64,000 bases of DNA from Amycolatopsis sp. WAC 01376 (GCF_003947415.1 NZ_QHKL01000006.1:726698-790697), one strand, 5' to 3'. Positions 35,645 through 45,300 are shown, counted from the stretch's first letter. The notes: generated by a model from the sequence alone, not told the origin. Numbers and translations are program-made.

Positions 35645-36004
35645 CTAGTAGACCGGTCCCGTGTACTTCTCGCCCGGCCCCTGGCCGGGCGCGTCGGGCA
35701 CGGCCGAAGCCTCGCGAAACGCCTTCTGTAGCGACTGGAGGCCGTCGCGCAACGGGCCCGCGTGCAGGCCGAGGTACTCTGCCGAAGCGGTGACCAGCCC
35801 GGCGAGGGCGGTGATCAGGCGACGGGCTTCGTCGAGGTCGCGGTGGGGGGAGCTGGCGGGGTCCTCGTCCGCGAGGCCGAGGCGTTCGGCGCCCGCGGAG
35901 AGCAGCATGACGGCCGCCCTGCTGATCACCTCGACGCTCGGGATGTCCTCCAGGTCGCGGACGTCCGGGGAATACGGGGGCTGCTGAACGGGTTCTTCTG
36001 ACAC
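35645..36004 (-). CDS. DUF1844 family protein
   Basis: A 119-residue protein with 'DIPSVEVISRAAVMLLSAGAERLGL' and 'DLDEARRLITALAGLVTASAEYLG', the two-helix core of the DUF1844 family. It is usually found next to infC in actinobacteria, as here. I chose the GTG at 36004 (VSEEPVQQPPYSPDV), with GGAAGG upstream; a longer ATG frame from 36082 is less likely because it begins in the divergent promoter region. Function unknown. It is divergent from infC. Confidence 0.82.
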   Translation of the reverse strand: MSEEPVQQPPYSPDVRDLEDIPSVEVISRAAVMLLSAGAERLGLADEDPASSPHRDLDEARRLITALAGLVTASAEYLGLHAGPLRDGLQSLQKAFREASAVPDAPGQGPGEKYTGPVY

Positions 36005-36030
36005 ATCTGGTAGCCTTCCACGAGCGACCA

Positions 36031-36168
36031 GCCCCCGAGCGATCGGGGGCGGCAAGTGGAGCCCCGCTCCCACCCGTGTCACCGCCGTAAGACCAGGTGT
36101 CCGGGTCCGGTCTCGTCAAGACGATTTCGGGCGTCAAGGCGGTGTGTTCGATTCTGGAGATCGAACAC
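36031..36168. promoter_or_regulatory. infC leader region with two hairpins
   Basis: GCCCCCGA-GCGA-TCGGGGGC (36031-36050) and GTGTTCGAT-TCTGGAG-ATCGAACAC (36144-36168) are perfect stems in the 267-base space between the DUF1844 gene and infC. The second is in the expected infC leader and could take part in control of the IF3-L35-L20 operon. I cannot match either to a known leader class. Confidence 0.5.
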
Positions 36169-36271
36169 GATCGGAAGAGTGGGCCTCGTGTACCTCACGG
36201 TACCGGGGCCTTCGGTATGTGGGCACCAGGTCGAAACGGTAGAAGAATTTACCTCGAACCAGGGAGGCCCC

Positions 36272-36847
36272 ATCAGCTCCGAGACACGCATCAACGACCG
36301 AATCCGGGTACCGGAGGTTCGCCTCGTCGGACCGGCCGGTGAACAGGTCGGCATCGTCCGGATCGAAGATGCGCTGCGGCTGGCACAGGAGAACGATCTC
36401 GATCTCGTCGAGGTCGCTCCGCAGGCACGCCCGCCCGTATGCAAGCTCATGGACTTCGGCAAGTTCAAGTACGAGAGTGCGCAGAAGGCCCGCGAGTCCC
36501 GCCGCAACCAGCAGCTCACCGTCATCAAAGAGCAGAAGCTGCGGCCGAAGATCGACCAGCACGACTACGAGACCAAAAAGGGTCACGTGTCGCGCTTCCT
36601 GGCCGCCGGCAACAAGGTCAAGGTCACGATCATGTTCCGCGGTCGCGAGCAGTCCCGGCCGGAACTCGGTTTCCGTCTGCTGCAGAAGCTCGCCGACGAG
36701 GTGACGGAACTCGGTTTCGTCGAGTCGTCGCCGAAGCAGGACGGTCGCAACATGATCATGGTGCTGGCCCCGCACAAGAACGTGAAGCCGACCAAGGGCC
36801 CGAAGGCCGCCAAGGACGAGGCGCCCGAGCCGCCCGCCGACGCGTAG
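36272..36847 (+). CDS. infC: Translation initiation factor IF-3 (ATC start)
   Basis: IF-3, 191 residues, which prevents 70S formation and checks initiator tRNA. The conserved start is 'SSETRINDRIRVPEVRLVGP', and no ATG, GTG or TTG lies near it; AGGGAGG at 36261-36267 precedes ATC at 36272. A rare AUU or AUC start is a conserved feature of infC, because IF-3 rejects such codons and so limits its own synthesis. The N domain continues to the linker near 'KARESRRNQQLTVIKEQKL', and the C domain has 'KVKVTIMFRGREQSRPELG' and 'KQDGRNMIMVLAPHK'. A charged tail (about the last 20 residues) is typical for actinobacteria. It begins the infC-rpmI-rplT operon. Confidence 0.96.
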   Translation: MSSETRINDRIRVPEVRLVGPAGEQVGIVRIEDALRLAQENDLDLVEVAPQARPPVCKLMDFGKFKYESAQKARESRRNQQLTVIKEQKLRPKIDQHDYETKKGHVSRFLAAGNKVKVTIMFRGREQSRPELGFRLLQKLADEVTELGFVESSPKQDGRNMIMVLAPHKNVKPTKGPKAAKDEAPEPPADA

Positions 36848-36917
36848 CGCCGACAAGCCCATGTCAGCGGCACACCGGAAAACACCGGTGTGCCGCCGCA
36901 CGAAAGAGGACAACGTA

Positions 36918-37112
36918 ATGCCGAAGATGAAGACGCACAGCGGGACGTCGAAGCGAGTCCGCGTCACGGGTTCGGGCAAGCTGCGCCGCCAGAAGGCCGG
37001 CCGCCGCCACCTGATGGAGAAGAAGTCCAACAGGCTCACCCGTCGCCTCGAAGGCACGACCGAGATCGCCAAGAACGACGTCGGCCGCGTCAAGCGCCTT
37101 CTCGGCCGCTGA
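36918..37112 (+). CDS. rpmI: 50S ribosomal protein L35
   Basis: L35, 64 residues, beginning MPKMKTHSGTSKRVRVTGSG, the standard start of the family; a component of the large ribosomal subunit. AAAGAGGA lies upstream. It sits 70 bases after infC and 63 bases before rplT in the classic IF3-L35-L20 operon. Confidence 0.98.
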   Translation: MPKMKTHSGTSKRVRVTGSGKLRRQKAGRRHLMEKKSNRLTRRLEGTTEIAKNDVGRVKRLLGR

Positions 37113-37134
37113 CACCCCGCACTTTGTAAACGCC

Positions 37135-37152
37135 GGGCGCGCCAGCGCGCCC
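37135..37152. promoter_or_regulatory. Compact GC hairpin between rpmI and rplT
   Basis: GGGCGCGC-CA-GCGCGCCC forms an 18-base inverted repeat, the inner pairs of which would open to give a usable loop. It lies in the 63-base rpmI-rplT gap, where L20-dependent control or processing could occur. The role is inference. Confidence 0.55.
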
Positions 37153-37175
37153 CCAGATCGACAGGATGGACCCCA

Positions 37176-37553
37176 GTGGCACGCGTCAAGAGGGCTGTCA
37201 ACGCCCAGAAGAAGCGTCGCGCGACTCTCGAGCTCGCCAGCGGCTACCGCGGCCAGCGTTCGCGGCTGTACCGCAAGGCGAAGGAGCAGACGCTTCACTC
37301 GCTGAACTACGCCTACCGGGACCGCCGTGCCCGTAAGGGTGACTTCCGTCGGCTGTGGATCACCCGCATCAACGCGGCCGCCCGCGCCAACGGTGTCACC
37401 TACAACCGCCTCATCCAGGGTCTCAAGGCCGCGGGTGTCGAGGTGGACCGCAAGATCCTCGCGGAACTCGCGGTCAACGACGCCGCCGCCTTCACCGCGC
37501 TGGCCGAGCTGGCCAAGGCGAACGTGAACACCGAAGAGAAGAAGTCGGCCTGA
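37176..37553 (+). CDS. rplT: 50S ribosomal protein L20
   Basis: L20, 125 residues, from a GTG start (MARVKRAVNAQKKRRATLEL). It binds 23S rRNA early in large-subunit assembly and in some bacteria represses its own operon. The basic N-terminal tail and the block 'RDRRARKGDFRRLWITRINA' are canonical. Its TGA stop overlaps the likely CTG start of the methyltransferase gene. Confidence 0.98.
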   Translation: MARVKRAVNAQKKRRATLELASGYRGQRSRLYRKAKEQTLHSLNYAYRDRRARKGDFRRLWITRINAAARANGVTYNRLIQGLKAAGVEVDRKILAELAVNDAAAFTALAELAKANVNTEEKKSA

Positions 37554-38380
37554 CCGGCGACAGCGCTCTTCAACGACCCGGGGCGGCTCCGTTCACCGAA
37601 CGGACGCCCCGGGTCGTTGCTGCGCGCAAGCTCACCCGCCGGGCCGAACGTGAGAAGACCGGCCGGTTCCTCGCCGAGGGCGCGAACGCGGTCGAAGCCG
37701 CGCTCGAAGACGGCACGGTGTACGAGCTGTTCGTGACCGAACGCGCCGCCGCGCAGCACGAGCGCCTGGTCGCCGTCGCGCGCGAGGCGGGCGTCGCCGT
37801 CTCGCCGATCACCGATCGCGCGGCCGACGGGTTGTCCGAGACCGTGACGCCGCAAGGCATCGTCGCGGTCTGCGCGCTCGTCGACCGTCCACAAGAGACC
37901 GTCCTGAAGCCGGGCGCGAAGCTCGTCGTCGTCCTCGTCGACGTCGCGGACCCCGGTAACGCGGGCACCGTGATCCGGGTCGCGGACGCCGCCGGTGCCG
38001 ACGCGGTCGTTCTCGCGGGTGACAGCGTCGACCCGCACAACGGCAAATGCGTCCGCGCGGCCGCCGGCAGCCTGTTCCACCCCGCCATCACCCGGATCCG
38101 GGACGTCGACGCGGCCTTGAAGGCCTGCTCCGCCGCCGGACTCCGCACCTTCGGCGCGCACGGCTACGCCGACACCGAGCTCGATCAGGTCACCTTCGAC
38201 GAGCCCACCGCGTGGGTCTTCGGCAACGAGGCGCATGGACTGCCGCAGGGCGTCCTGGAGACGGTCGATCTCGCGGTCAAGATCCCGATGTACGGCCGGG
38301 CGGAGAGCCTGAATCTCGCGACGGCCGCCGCGATCTGCGTGTACACGAATGCGATGGCCTCCCGGACCGCCACCACGTAG
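37550..38380 (+). CDS. TrmH/SpoU-family RNA methyltransferase (CTG start)
   Basis: A SPOUT methyltransferase of about 276 residues that 2'-O-methylates rRNA or tRNA with S-adenosylmethionine. The substrate-binding domain is at the N-terminus ('TGRFLAEGANAVEAALEDGT'), and the knot has the motifs 'VDVADPGNAGTVIRVADAAG', 'AWVFGNEAHGLP' and 'PMYGRAESLNLATAAAICVY'. In the reading frame no ATG, GTG or TTG occurs before the conserved 'RVVAARKLTRRAER' region; the CTG at 37550, overlapping the rplT stop as CTGA, is the best start. The gene follows rplT in M. tuberculosis too, where it is called tsnR. The start deserves proof. Confidence 0.9.
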   Translation: MTGDSALQRPGAAPFTERTPRVVAARKLTRRAEREKTGRFLAEGANAVEAALEDGTVYELFVTERAAAQHERLVAVAREAGVAVSPITDRAADGLSETVTPQGIVAVCALVDRPQETVLKPGAKLVVVLVDVADPGNAGTVIRVADAAGADAVVLAGDSVDPHNGKCVRAAAGSLFHPAITRIRDVDAALKACSAAGLRTFGAHGYADTELDQVTFDEPTAWVFGNEAHGLPQGVLETVDLAVKIPMYGRAESLNLATAAAICVYTNAMASRTATT

Positions 38381-38427
38381 AGTCGCGGGCATCACGCCGC
38401 TCGTACCACGACGCCAAGGGAGCTCTC

Positions 38428-38469
38428 ATGGAACGCACTGTTCGTTCCAGCACCTTGTTTACGGCGTAG
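38428..38469 (+). CDS. Possible 13-residue leader peptide upstream of pheS
   Basis: AAGGGAG at 38416-38422 is followed, after five bases, by an ATG that opens MERTVRSSTLFTA and then TAG. It stands in the 237-base space before pheS, where leader-peptide control is known in other bacteria. It holds only one Phe, so classic Phe-codon attenuation is weakly supported. Confidence 0.35.
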   Translation: MERTVRSSTLFTA

Positions 38470-38617
38470 AGCGCGTTTTTCGCACTTCCGAGTGACGGTG
38501 TGCCCAGCCCGAGGGTGATCGGGGGCCGCCGTTCGCTGTCCCATAGAATTCAGCAGCTGCTAAACCCATGTGTGCGCTCGCGTGCACCGGACCAGTCCCA
38601 GCGGACGCCGAGGAGTT

Positions 38618-39682
38618 ATGTCCGAAGCCAACGACAAGCAGGACCCCCAGGCGGGAACGCTCGCGCCGGAAACGTTGACGGCCGCCGTCAAACAGGCCGA
38701 GACCGATTTCGCGGCCGCGGCGGATCTCGACGCGCTGGCCGCGGTCAAACCCGCCCACCTCGGGGACCAGTCTCCGCTGCTGCTCGCCCGCCGCGAGATC
38801 GGCGCCCTGCCGAAGCAGGAGAAGGCCGAGGCGGGAAAGCGGGTCAACGAAGCGCGCCAAGCCATCCAAGCCGCCTTCGACGCCCGCCGCGCCGTGCTCC
38901 AGGTCGAGCGTGACGAAAAGGTGCTCCGCGAGGAGACCGTCGACGTCACGCTCCCGTGGGACCGCGTGCCCCGTGGCGCCCGGCACCCGATCGCGACCTT
39001 GTCGGATCGGATCGCCGACGCGTTCATCGCGATGGGTTACGAGGTCGCCGACGGTCCGGAACTCGAGGCCGAGTGGTTCAACTTCGACGCGCTGAACTTC
39101 GGCAAGGACCACCCCGCGCGCCAGCTGCAGGACACGTTCTACCTCGGCGAGGAGGACTCCGGCCTGGTGCTGCGGACCCACACCTCGCCGGTGCAGGCCC
39201 GCACGCTGCTGCACCGTGACCTGCCCGTGTACGTCGTCTGCCCCGGCCGCACGTATCGGACCGACGAGCTCGACGCCACGCACACCCCGGTGTTCTCGCA
39301 GGTCGAAGGCCTCGCCGTGGACAAGGGCCTGACGATGGCACATCTCAAGGGCACCCTCGACGCCTTCGCCCGCGCGATGTTCGGCGAAAGCTCGAAGACC
39401 CGCCTGCGCCCGCACTTCTTCCCGTTCACCGAGCCGTCGGCCGAGGTCGACGTCTGGTTCGAGGAGAAGAAGGGCGGCGCCGGCTGGGTCGAATGGGGCG
39501 GCTGCGGCATGGTCAACCCCAATGTCCTGCGTGCCTGCGGCGTCGACCCCGAGGTCTACTCGGGCTTCGCCTTCGGCATGGGTATCGAGCGCACCCTGCA
39601 GTTCCGCAACGGAATCCCGGACATGCGCGACATGGTGGAGGGCGACATCAGGTTCACCCTGCCCTTCGGAACGGAGGCCTGA
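38618..39682 (+). CDS. pheS: Phenylalanine--tRNA ligase alpha subunit
   Basis: PheS, 354 residues, the catalytic subunit that charges tRNA-Phe. The N-terminal coiled coil contains 'PLLLARREIGALPKQEKAEA'; class II motif 2 is 'HTSPVQARTLLHRDLPVYVV' with 'CPGRTYRTDELDATHTPVFS', and motif 3 is 'FAFGMGIERTLQFRNGIPDM'. The ATG at 38618 (MSEANDKQDPQ) has GAGGAG close before it; a longer frame starting at 38570 seems less likely. Its TGA is followed at once by the pheT GTG. Confidence 0.97.
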   Translation: MSEANDKQDPQAGTLAPETLTAAVKQAETDFAAAADLDALAAVKPAHLGDQSPLLLARREIGALPKQEKAEAGKRVNEARQAIQAAFDARRAVLQVERDEKVLREETVDVTLPWDRVPRGARHPIATLSDRIADAFIAMGYEVADGPELEAEWFNFDALNFGKDHPARQLQDTFYLGEEDSGLVLRTHTSPVQARTLLHRDLPVYVVCPGRTYRTDELDATHTPVFSQVEGLAVDKGLTMAHLKGTLDAFARAMFGESSKTRLRPHFFPFTEPSAEVDVWFEEKKGGAGWVEWGGCGMVNPNVLRACGVDPEVYSGFAFGMGIERTLQFRNGIPDMRDMVEGDIRFTLPFGTEA

Positions 39683-42259
39683 GTGAAGGTCCCAGCCAGC
39701 TGGCTGACCGAACACCTCGACGTCGACGAGGAGGTCACCGCCCAGGATCTGGCCGACGCCTTCGTGCGCATCGGCATCGAGGTCGACGACGTCCGGAAAC
39801 TCGAACCGGTCACCGGTCCGCTCGTGGTCGGCCGTGTCGCCGAGATCGAGGAGCTCACCGAGTTCAAGAAGCCGGTCCGCTTCTGCCGCGTCGACGTCGG
39901 TGAGCCGGAGAACGACGCCAAGCCTGACGAGAACGTCGACGCCGACGGTGCCGACGATGACGATGACGACGAAGGCCCCTTCGAGGACGACGGTCCCACG
40001 GGGATCAGGACCCGCGGGATCATCTGCGGCGCCACGAACTTCGCCGAGGGCGACCTGGTCGTCGTCGCGCTGCCCGGCACGGTGCTGCCCGGTGGTTTCG
40101 AGATCGGTTCGCGCAAGACCTATGGCAGGCTCAGCGACGGCATGATCTGCTCCGCGAGCGAACTCGGCATCGGTGACGACCACTCGGGCATCCTGGTGCT
40201 GCCGCCGAGCACGGCCAGCCCCGGCGAGGACGCGAACAAGCTGCTCGGCCTCGAAGACACCGTCCTCGAGGTGACGCCGACCCCGGACCGCGGGTACACC
40301 CTGTCGGTCCGCGGCCTGGCCCGCGAGCTGTCCAACGCGCTCGACGTCCCGTTCGGCGACCCGGCGTCCCTCGAGGTCCCCGAGGCCGAGAGCGACGTCT
40401 GGCCGGTGCACCTCGAAGACACCGAGGGCTGCAAGCGGTTCGTGCTGCGCCGCGTCAAGAACCTCGACGCGACCGCGCCGACGCCGTGGTGGATGCGCCG
40501 TCGCCTGATGCTGTCGGGTATCCGCTCGATCTCCCTCGCGGTCGACGTGACCAACTACGTGATGCTCGAACTCGGGCATCCGCTGCACGCCTTCGCGACC
40601 GGTTCGGTCAAGGGCGATCTGGTGGTGCGCAAGGCGAAGCCGGGCGAGAAACTGACCACTTTGGACGATGTCGAGCGCACGCTCGACCCGGACGACGTGG
40701 TGATCGCCGACGACAGCGGGGTCATCTCGCTGGCGGGCACGATGGGTGGCGCGTCGACGGAGATCACGCCGGAGAGCACCGACGTGCTGCTCGAAGCGGC
40801 GCACTGGGATCCGTCGTCGATCAGCCGGACGGCCCGCCGTCACAAGCTGTTCTCCGAGGCGGCCAAGCGGTTCGAGCGCTACACCGACCCGCAGCTGTGC
40901 GCGGTGGCCGTCGAACTCGCGGCGCGCCTGCTCCGTCAGTACGGCGAAGGCTCGATCCTGCCCGGCCGCACCGACGAGGGCGGCGTCGAGCCGAACCCGC
41001 CGGTGACCATGCCGATCAGCCTGCCCGACCAGGTGGCCGGGGTGCGCTACCAGCGCGGTGTCACGGTCAAACGGCTGTCGCAGATCGGGTGCAAGGTCAA
41101 CGTGGGCACGTCCGAGGACGGCACCGCGCTGGTGACCGCGGTCCCGCCGAGCTGGCGCGGTGACCTGGTGCAGCCTGCCGACCTGGTCGAAGAGGTCCTC
41201 CGGCTGGAGGGCTACGACAGCATCCCGTCGGTGCTGCCCGAAGCCCCGGCAGGCCGGGGCCTGACGGACACGCAGCGCCGTCGTCGCTCGGTCGCTCGCG
41301 CGCTGGCGGAGAGCGGCTACGTCGAGGTGCTGCCTTTCCCGTTCATCTCGGACTCGGTCTGGGACGCGTTCGGGCTGCCCGAAGACGACGTCCGCCGCAG
41401 CACCGTGAAGGTCCGCAACCCGCTGGAGGCGGACAAGGACCGGATGGCGAGCAGCCTGCTGCCGGGGTTGCTGGAGATCCTCCAGCGCAACATTTCCCGT
41501 GGCTTCAAGGATGTCTCGCTGTTCCACATCGGACAGGTCGTGCTGCCCGGGCCGAACCCGATCCCGATGCCTTCGCTCGGGGTGGACCGGCGGCCCACCG
41601 ACGAGGAGCTCGCGGTGCTGGAGGCGGCGGTCCCGCCGCAGCCGCTGCACGTCGCCGTCGTGCTCGCGGGCCAGCGTGGTCGCGCGGGCTGGTGGGGCGA
41701 GGGCGAGCAGGCGAACTGGGCCGACGCGGTGCAGGCCGCGCGGCTGGTGGCGCAGGCCGCCGGGGTCGAGCTGACCACGGCCGCGGCGGACCAGCCGCCG
41801 TGGCACCCTGGCCGTTGCGCGCAGCTGCGGGTGGGGCAGTGGCCCGTCGGTTACGCCGGTGAGCTGCACCCGAAGGTCGTCGAGGCGCTCGGGTTGCCGC
41901 CGCGCACCGTCGCGATGGAACTCGACCTGGACGCGATCCCGATCCCGGACGGCCGTCCGGCGCCGCGGATCTCGGCGTACCCGCCGGTGCTGCTCGACGT
42001 CGCCCTCGTCGCGGAGGCGGGTGTGCCGTCGGCCGACCTTGCCGAGGCGCTGCGCGAAGGCGCGGGCGAACTGCTCGAGGACATCACGCTGTTCGACTCG
42101 TACCAGGGCGAGCAACTGGGCGAGGGCAAGCGTTCGGTGGCGTACAAGCTGCGGTTCCGCGCCACGGACCGCACGCTGACCGTCGATGAGGCCACCAAGG
42201 CCCGCGACGCCGCCGTCGCGGTCGCCGGTGAACGCTTCGGCGCCAGTCTGCGGACCTGA
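39683..42259 (+). CDS. pheT: Phenylalanine--tRNA ligase beta subunit with acidic insertion
   Basis: PheT, 858 residues, which supports tRNA binding and edits mischarged Tyr-tRNA-Phe. Domains in order: the tRNA-binding OB fold, B5, the catalytic-like core and the C-terminal FDX-ACB anticodon-binding domain ('SAYPPVLLDVALVAEAGVPS'). In the OB fold, residues about 78-105 form an acidic insert (EPENDAKPDENVDADGAD and then six Asp) between 'FCRVDVG' and 'TRGIICGATNFAEGD', which are normally near neighbours. The insert keeps the frame and looks like a flexible loop. Translation is coupled to pheS. Confidence 0.97.
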   Translation: MKVPASWLTEHLDVDEEVTAQDLADAFVRIGIEVDDVRKLEPVTGPLVVGRVAEIEELTEFKKPVRFCRVDVGEPENDAKPDENVDADGADDDDDDEGPFEDDGPTGIRTRGIICGATNFAEGDLVVVALPGTVLPGGFEIGSRKTYGRLSDGMICSASELGIGDDHSGILVLPPSTASPGEDANKLLGLEDTVLEVTPTPDRGYTLSVRGLARELSNALDVPFGDPASLEVPEAESDVWPVHLEDTEGCKRFVLRRVKNLDATAPTPWWMRRRLMLSGIRSISLAVDVTNYVMLELGHPLHAFATGSVKGDLVVRKAKPGEKLTTLDDVERTLDPDDVVIADDSGVISLAGTMGGASTEITPESTDVLLEAAHWDPSSISRTARRHKLFSEAAKRFERYTDPQLCAVAVELAARLLRQYGEGSILPGRTDEGGVEPNPPVTMPISLPDQVAGVRYQRGVTVKRLSQIGCKVNVGTSEDGTALVTAVPPSWRGDLVQPADLVEEVLRLEGYDSIPSVLPEAPAGRGLTDTQRRRRSVARALAESGYVEVLPFPFISDSVWDAFGLPEDDVRRSTVKVRNPLEADKDRMASSLLPGLLEILQRNISRGFKDVSLFHIGQVVLPGPNPIPMPSLGVDRRPTDEELAVLEAAVPPQPLHVAVVLAGQRGRAGWWGEGEQANWADAVQAARLVAQAAGVELTTAAADQPPWHPGRCAQLRVGQWPVGYAGELHPKVVEALGLPPRTVAMELDLDAIPIPDGRPAPRISAYPPVLLDVALVAEAGVPSADLAEALREGAGELLEDITLFDSYQGEQLGEGKRSVAYKLRFRATDRTLTVDEATKARDAAVAVAGERFGASLRT

Positions 42260-42270
42260 TCCGAAGTCCC

Positions 42271-42317
42271 GTGAAGGCCCCCTTCCCTCGGCTGAGCCGA
42301 GGGAAGGGGGCCTTCAC
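42271..42317. repeat. Perfect 22-bp-arm palindrome after pheT
   Basis: GTGAAGGCCCCCTTCCCTCG plus GC (42271-42292) is repeated as an exact reverse complement (42296-42317) around TGA. The arms are identical to those at 57565-57611, and both copies are followed by GCGCTTCAGG. It can end the pheST transcript ahead of the accessory block. Confidence 0.92.
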
Positions 42318-42346
42318 GCGCTTCAGGTGTGGCAAAGTGAGGACTT

Positions 42347-45300
42347 GTGTCACGTCCAGACGGTCGGTCCAGTATCCAAGACATCGCCCGTGCCCGGCTG
42401 AGCGACGGTTTCGTCGGCAGGGTCGGGGAACGCGAGGACTTCCGGGGGAATCTGGGGCTGCCCGGGAGCGACCGGCGCCGCCGGTACCTGTACTCGGTGC
42501 ACGGTCTCGCCGGGGTCGGCAAGTCGTTCCTCCTCGAACAGCTTCGCGGTATCGCCGAGGAAACCCGCGCCGCCGTCGGGTTCGCTGACGACCGGCAACA
42601 GGATCTGCCCGCGACACTGGTCAAACTGGCGAAGGACCTCGCTCGCGGCGGGCACGAGATGCGCCGGTTCGAGAAGCGCTACGAGTCGTACCTCAAGGCG
42701 AGGGAACGGCTCCACAACGATCCGCAGGCTCCGGCGGCGGGTCGCGAGCTCGTGACGAAGGCCGTGGTCAAGGCCGGCCTCGGCGTGGCGAAGACCCTGC
42801 CCGGCGGAAGCATCGCCGCCGACGCGATCGACGCGGACGCGACGGCGAAACAGCTGGAGCAGTTGCAGGTCTACCTCGCGGCGAAGTTCAAGCGGAAGGC
42901 CGATGTCCAGCTGCTCCTGGAACCGGCGGAGGAGCTGACCAAACCGTTCGTCGAGGACCTCTGGCGTATCCCGGAGACCCGGCAGATCGCGCTGTTCTTC
43001 GACACCTTCGAACGGACCGCGCCGGTACTGGAGACCTGGCTGCTCGACCTGTTCGGCGGACTGTACGGCGATCTCCCACAGAATCTCGTGCTCACCGTGG
43101 CGGGCCAGTTCCCACTGGACGAGGCGAAATGGAACCGGCACGCGCCACTGGTGCGCGAGATCGAACTCCGGCCCTTCACCGGGCCGGAGGCGCGTCATCT
43201 GCTCGCGGAGCACGGGATCACCGACGAGCAGGTGGTCGAGACCGTGCTGCGGCTGACCGACGGGCTGCCCGTCCTGGTCGCCATGCTGGCACAGGGAAAC
43301 CCCACCGAAGCGGACGCCGTCGGCGATCCCAGCGATGACGCGGTCAAGCGGTTCCTCCACTGGGTTCCCGACAAGGCCAAGCAGAAGATCGCCGCCACGG
43401 CGTCGTTACCCCGCGTCCTGGACGAGGACGTGATCGGCGTGCTGACCGGGAAGGAGACCGCGGGGGAGACCTTCCGCTGGTTGCGGGAGCTGCCGTTCGT
43501 CGGGCGGCGTGAACTCCCGGTGCGCTATCACCCGGTGGTCCGCGGCCCGATGGTGCGCCTGGAACGCGGCAGTTCGCCCGCCGCGTTCGCCGAGCAGCAC
43601 CGCAAGCTCAGCGAGTACTACGAAGGCCGGTGCGCCGAACTCGGGCTCAGCAGCCACCGTGATGCCTGGAACGACGAGCGCTGGCAGCGAAGGAAACTCG
43701 AGCACACCTACCACCGGTTGTGCGCGAGCCCGGCCGAAGCGCTGCCGGACGCGCTGCTCGCCGCGGCCGAGATGATCACCACCGGCACCGCTGCCGCCCG
43801 CGCTTGGGCGCGCATGATGGAGCAGGCGGGGGTCGACGCGGACGCGCCCGCGGTACTGGGCTGGGGCCAGCGCCTGGCCGCCGCGGTCGGCGACGGTGAG
43901 ATCCCAGTGCTCGACCTGCTCGCCGGTGCGGCCGAGCTCGACGCGGCCCGCCTTTCCACGGTGCTCCGGCGGCGCGCGTGGGCCTACGAAGGCCAGGACG
44001 ACGTCGAGGCGGCGAAACGGGACTTCGACCGGGCTCTCGACCTGAACCCCGCCGACCCCTACGTCTGGAGTGACCGGGGCAACCTGTTCCGCGACGAAGG
44101 CGAGTGGGAGCAGGCGTTGTCGGATCTGAACCGGGCCATCGAACTCGACCCCACCTACGCCTACTCGTGGCGCGGACGCGGGTCGGCCAGGGCCCGGCTG
44201 GGCGACCTCGAAGGTGCGATGGCCGACCTCGACGAGGCCGTCCGTCTCCAGCCGGACCACCGGTGGGCCTACAGCATCCGGAGCGAGGTGCACTTCAAAC
44301 GCGGCGACGTCCGGAAGGCGATCGACGAGATCGACATCGCGATCCGGCTCGATCCCGACTATGCCTGGGCCGTCCACTACCGGGCGACGCTGTTCGCGGA
44401 GCTGGGGGACAAGGAAGAGGCACTCGCCGGTCACCGCGCGGCCGTCGCCCTCCGCCCCAAGGAGGTGTACTACCTGACGGAGCTCGCGTCGTTCCTTGAG
44501 CAGACCGGAGACGTGGACGCCGCGTCGGCGACCTTCGACGCGATCGTCGCGGCGGACCCCGAAAGCGCCAGCGCCCACGCGATCCGGGCGGCGTTCCACC
44601 GCCGCAACGAGCGAAGCAGGCTCGCGATCGACGGTTTCACGGCCGCGCTCCGGATCGACCCGGATTACGAGTGGGCCTACTACATGCGCGGCTTGGCGTA
44701 CGACGACCTGGAAGATCGCGTGACGGCGCTCGCCGACTTCGAAAAGGCGGTCGAGCTGGCCCCCGAAGACGCCGAGAATCATCTGCAGCGGGGGATCACG
44801 CTCAGCCGGCTGCAGAGGTACGGCGAAGCGGTGAAATCCTTGGACCGCGCGATCGAACTCGATCCCGGCAACGAGTGGGCGTACACCTGGCGCGCGATGG
44901 CCCACCAGCGGTCCGGCGATCCTCAGGCCGCCCTCGCCGACATCGACGCCGCGGTCGTGGCGAATCCGGAGATGGCCTTCTTCCACAGCACCCGGGGCGA
45001 CATCCTCAGAGATCTCGACCGGCACGAGGAGGCCGGCACCGCGTTGGACGAGGGGATCCGGGTGGGACAGGACGGGGGATACGCGTTCTATCGGCGTGCC
45101 CGCCACCGGCTCGTCTTCGAGGATTTCGAGGGCGCTTTGTCCGATGTGGACAGCGCGCTGGCCGCCGGTCAGGACGAGAGCGCCCGCACCCTGCGCGCGG
45201 AGATCCGCCGCCAGGCGGGCGAGTACGGCGAAGCGATCCGGGACCTGCGTGAACTGGTCGCCGGGGATCCCGAGGACGCCGACCACCGCGAGAACCTCGG

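Noticed and set aside
36144..36168. LexA/SOS box in the infC leader
   Set aside because: The GTTCGAT...ATCGAAC order is the reverse of the CGAAC-N4-GTTCG box and the spacing is wrong; it is better read as a hairpin.
38381..38617. T-box riboswitch before pheS
   Set aside because: No T-box consensus or terminator/antiterminator pair with that motif is seen.
38459..42115. 1218-codon minus-strand frame opposite pheST
   Set aside because: Antisense shadow of two essential genes with clear homology on the plus strand.
42271..42317. Recurring peptides such as KAPFPRLSRGKGAF in several frames
   Set aside because: They are translations of the hairpin repeats, not a protein family.
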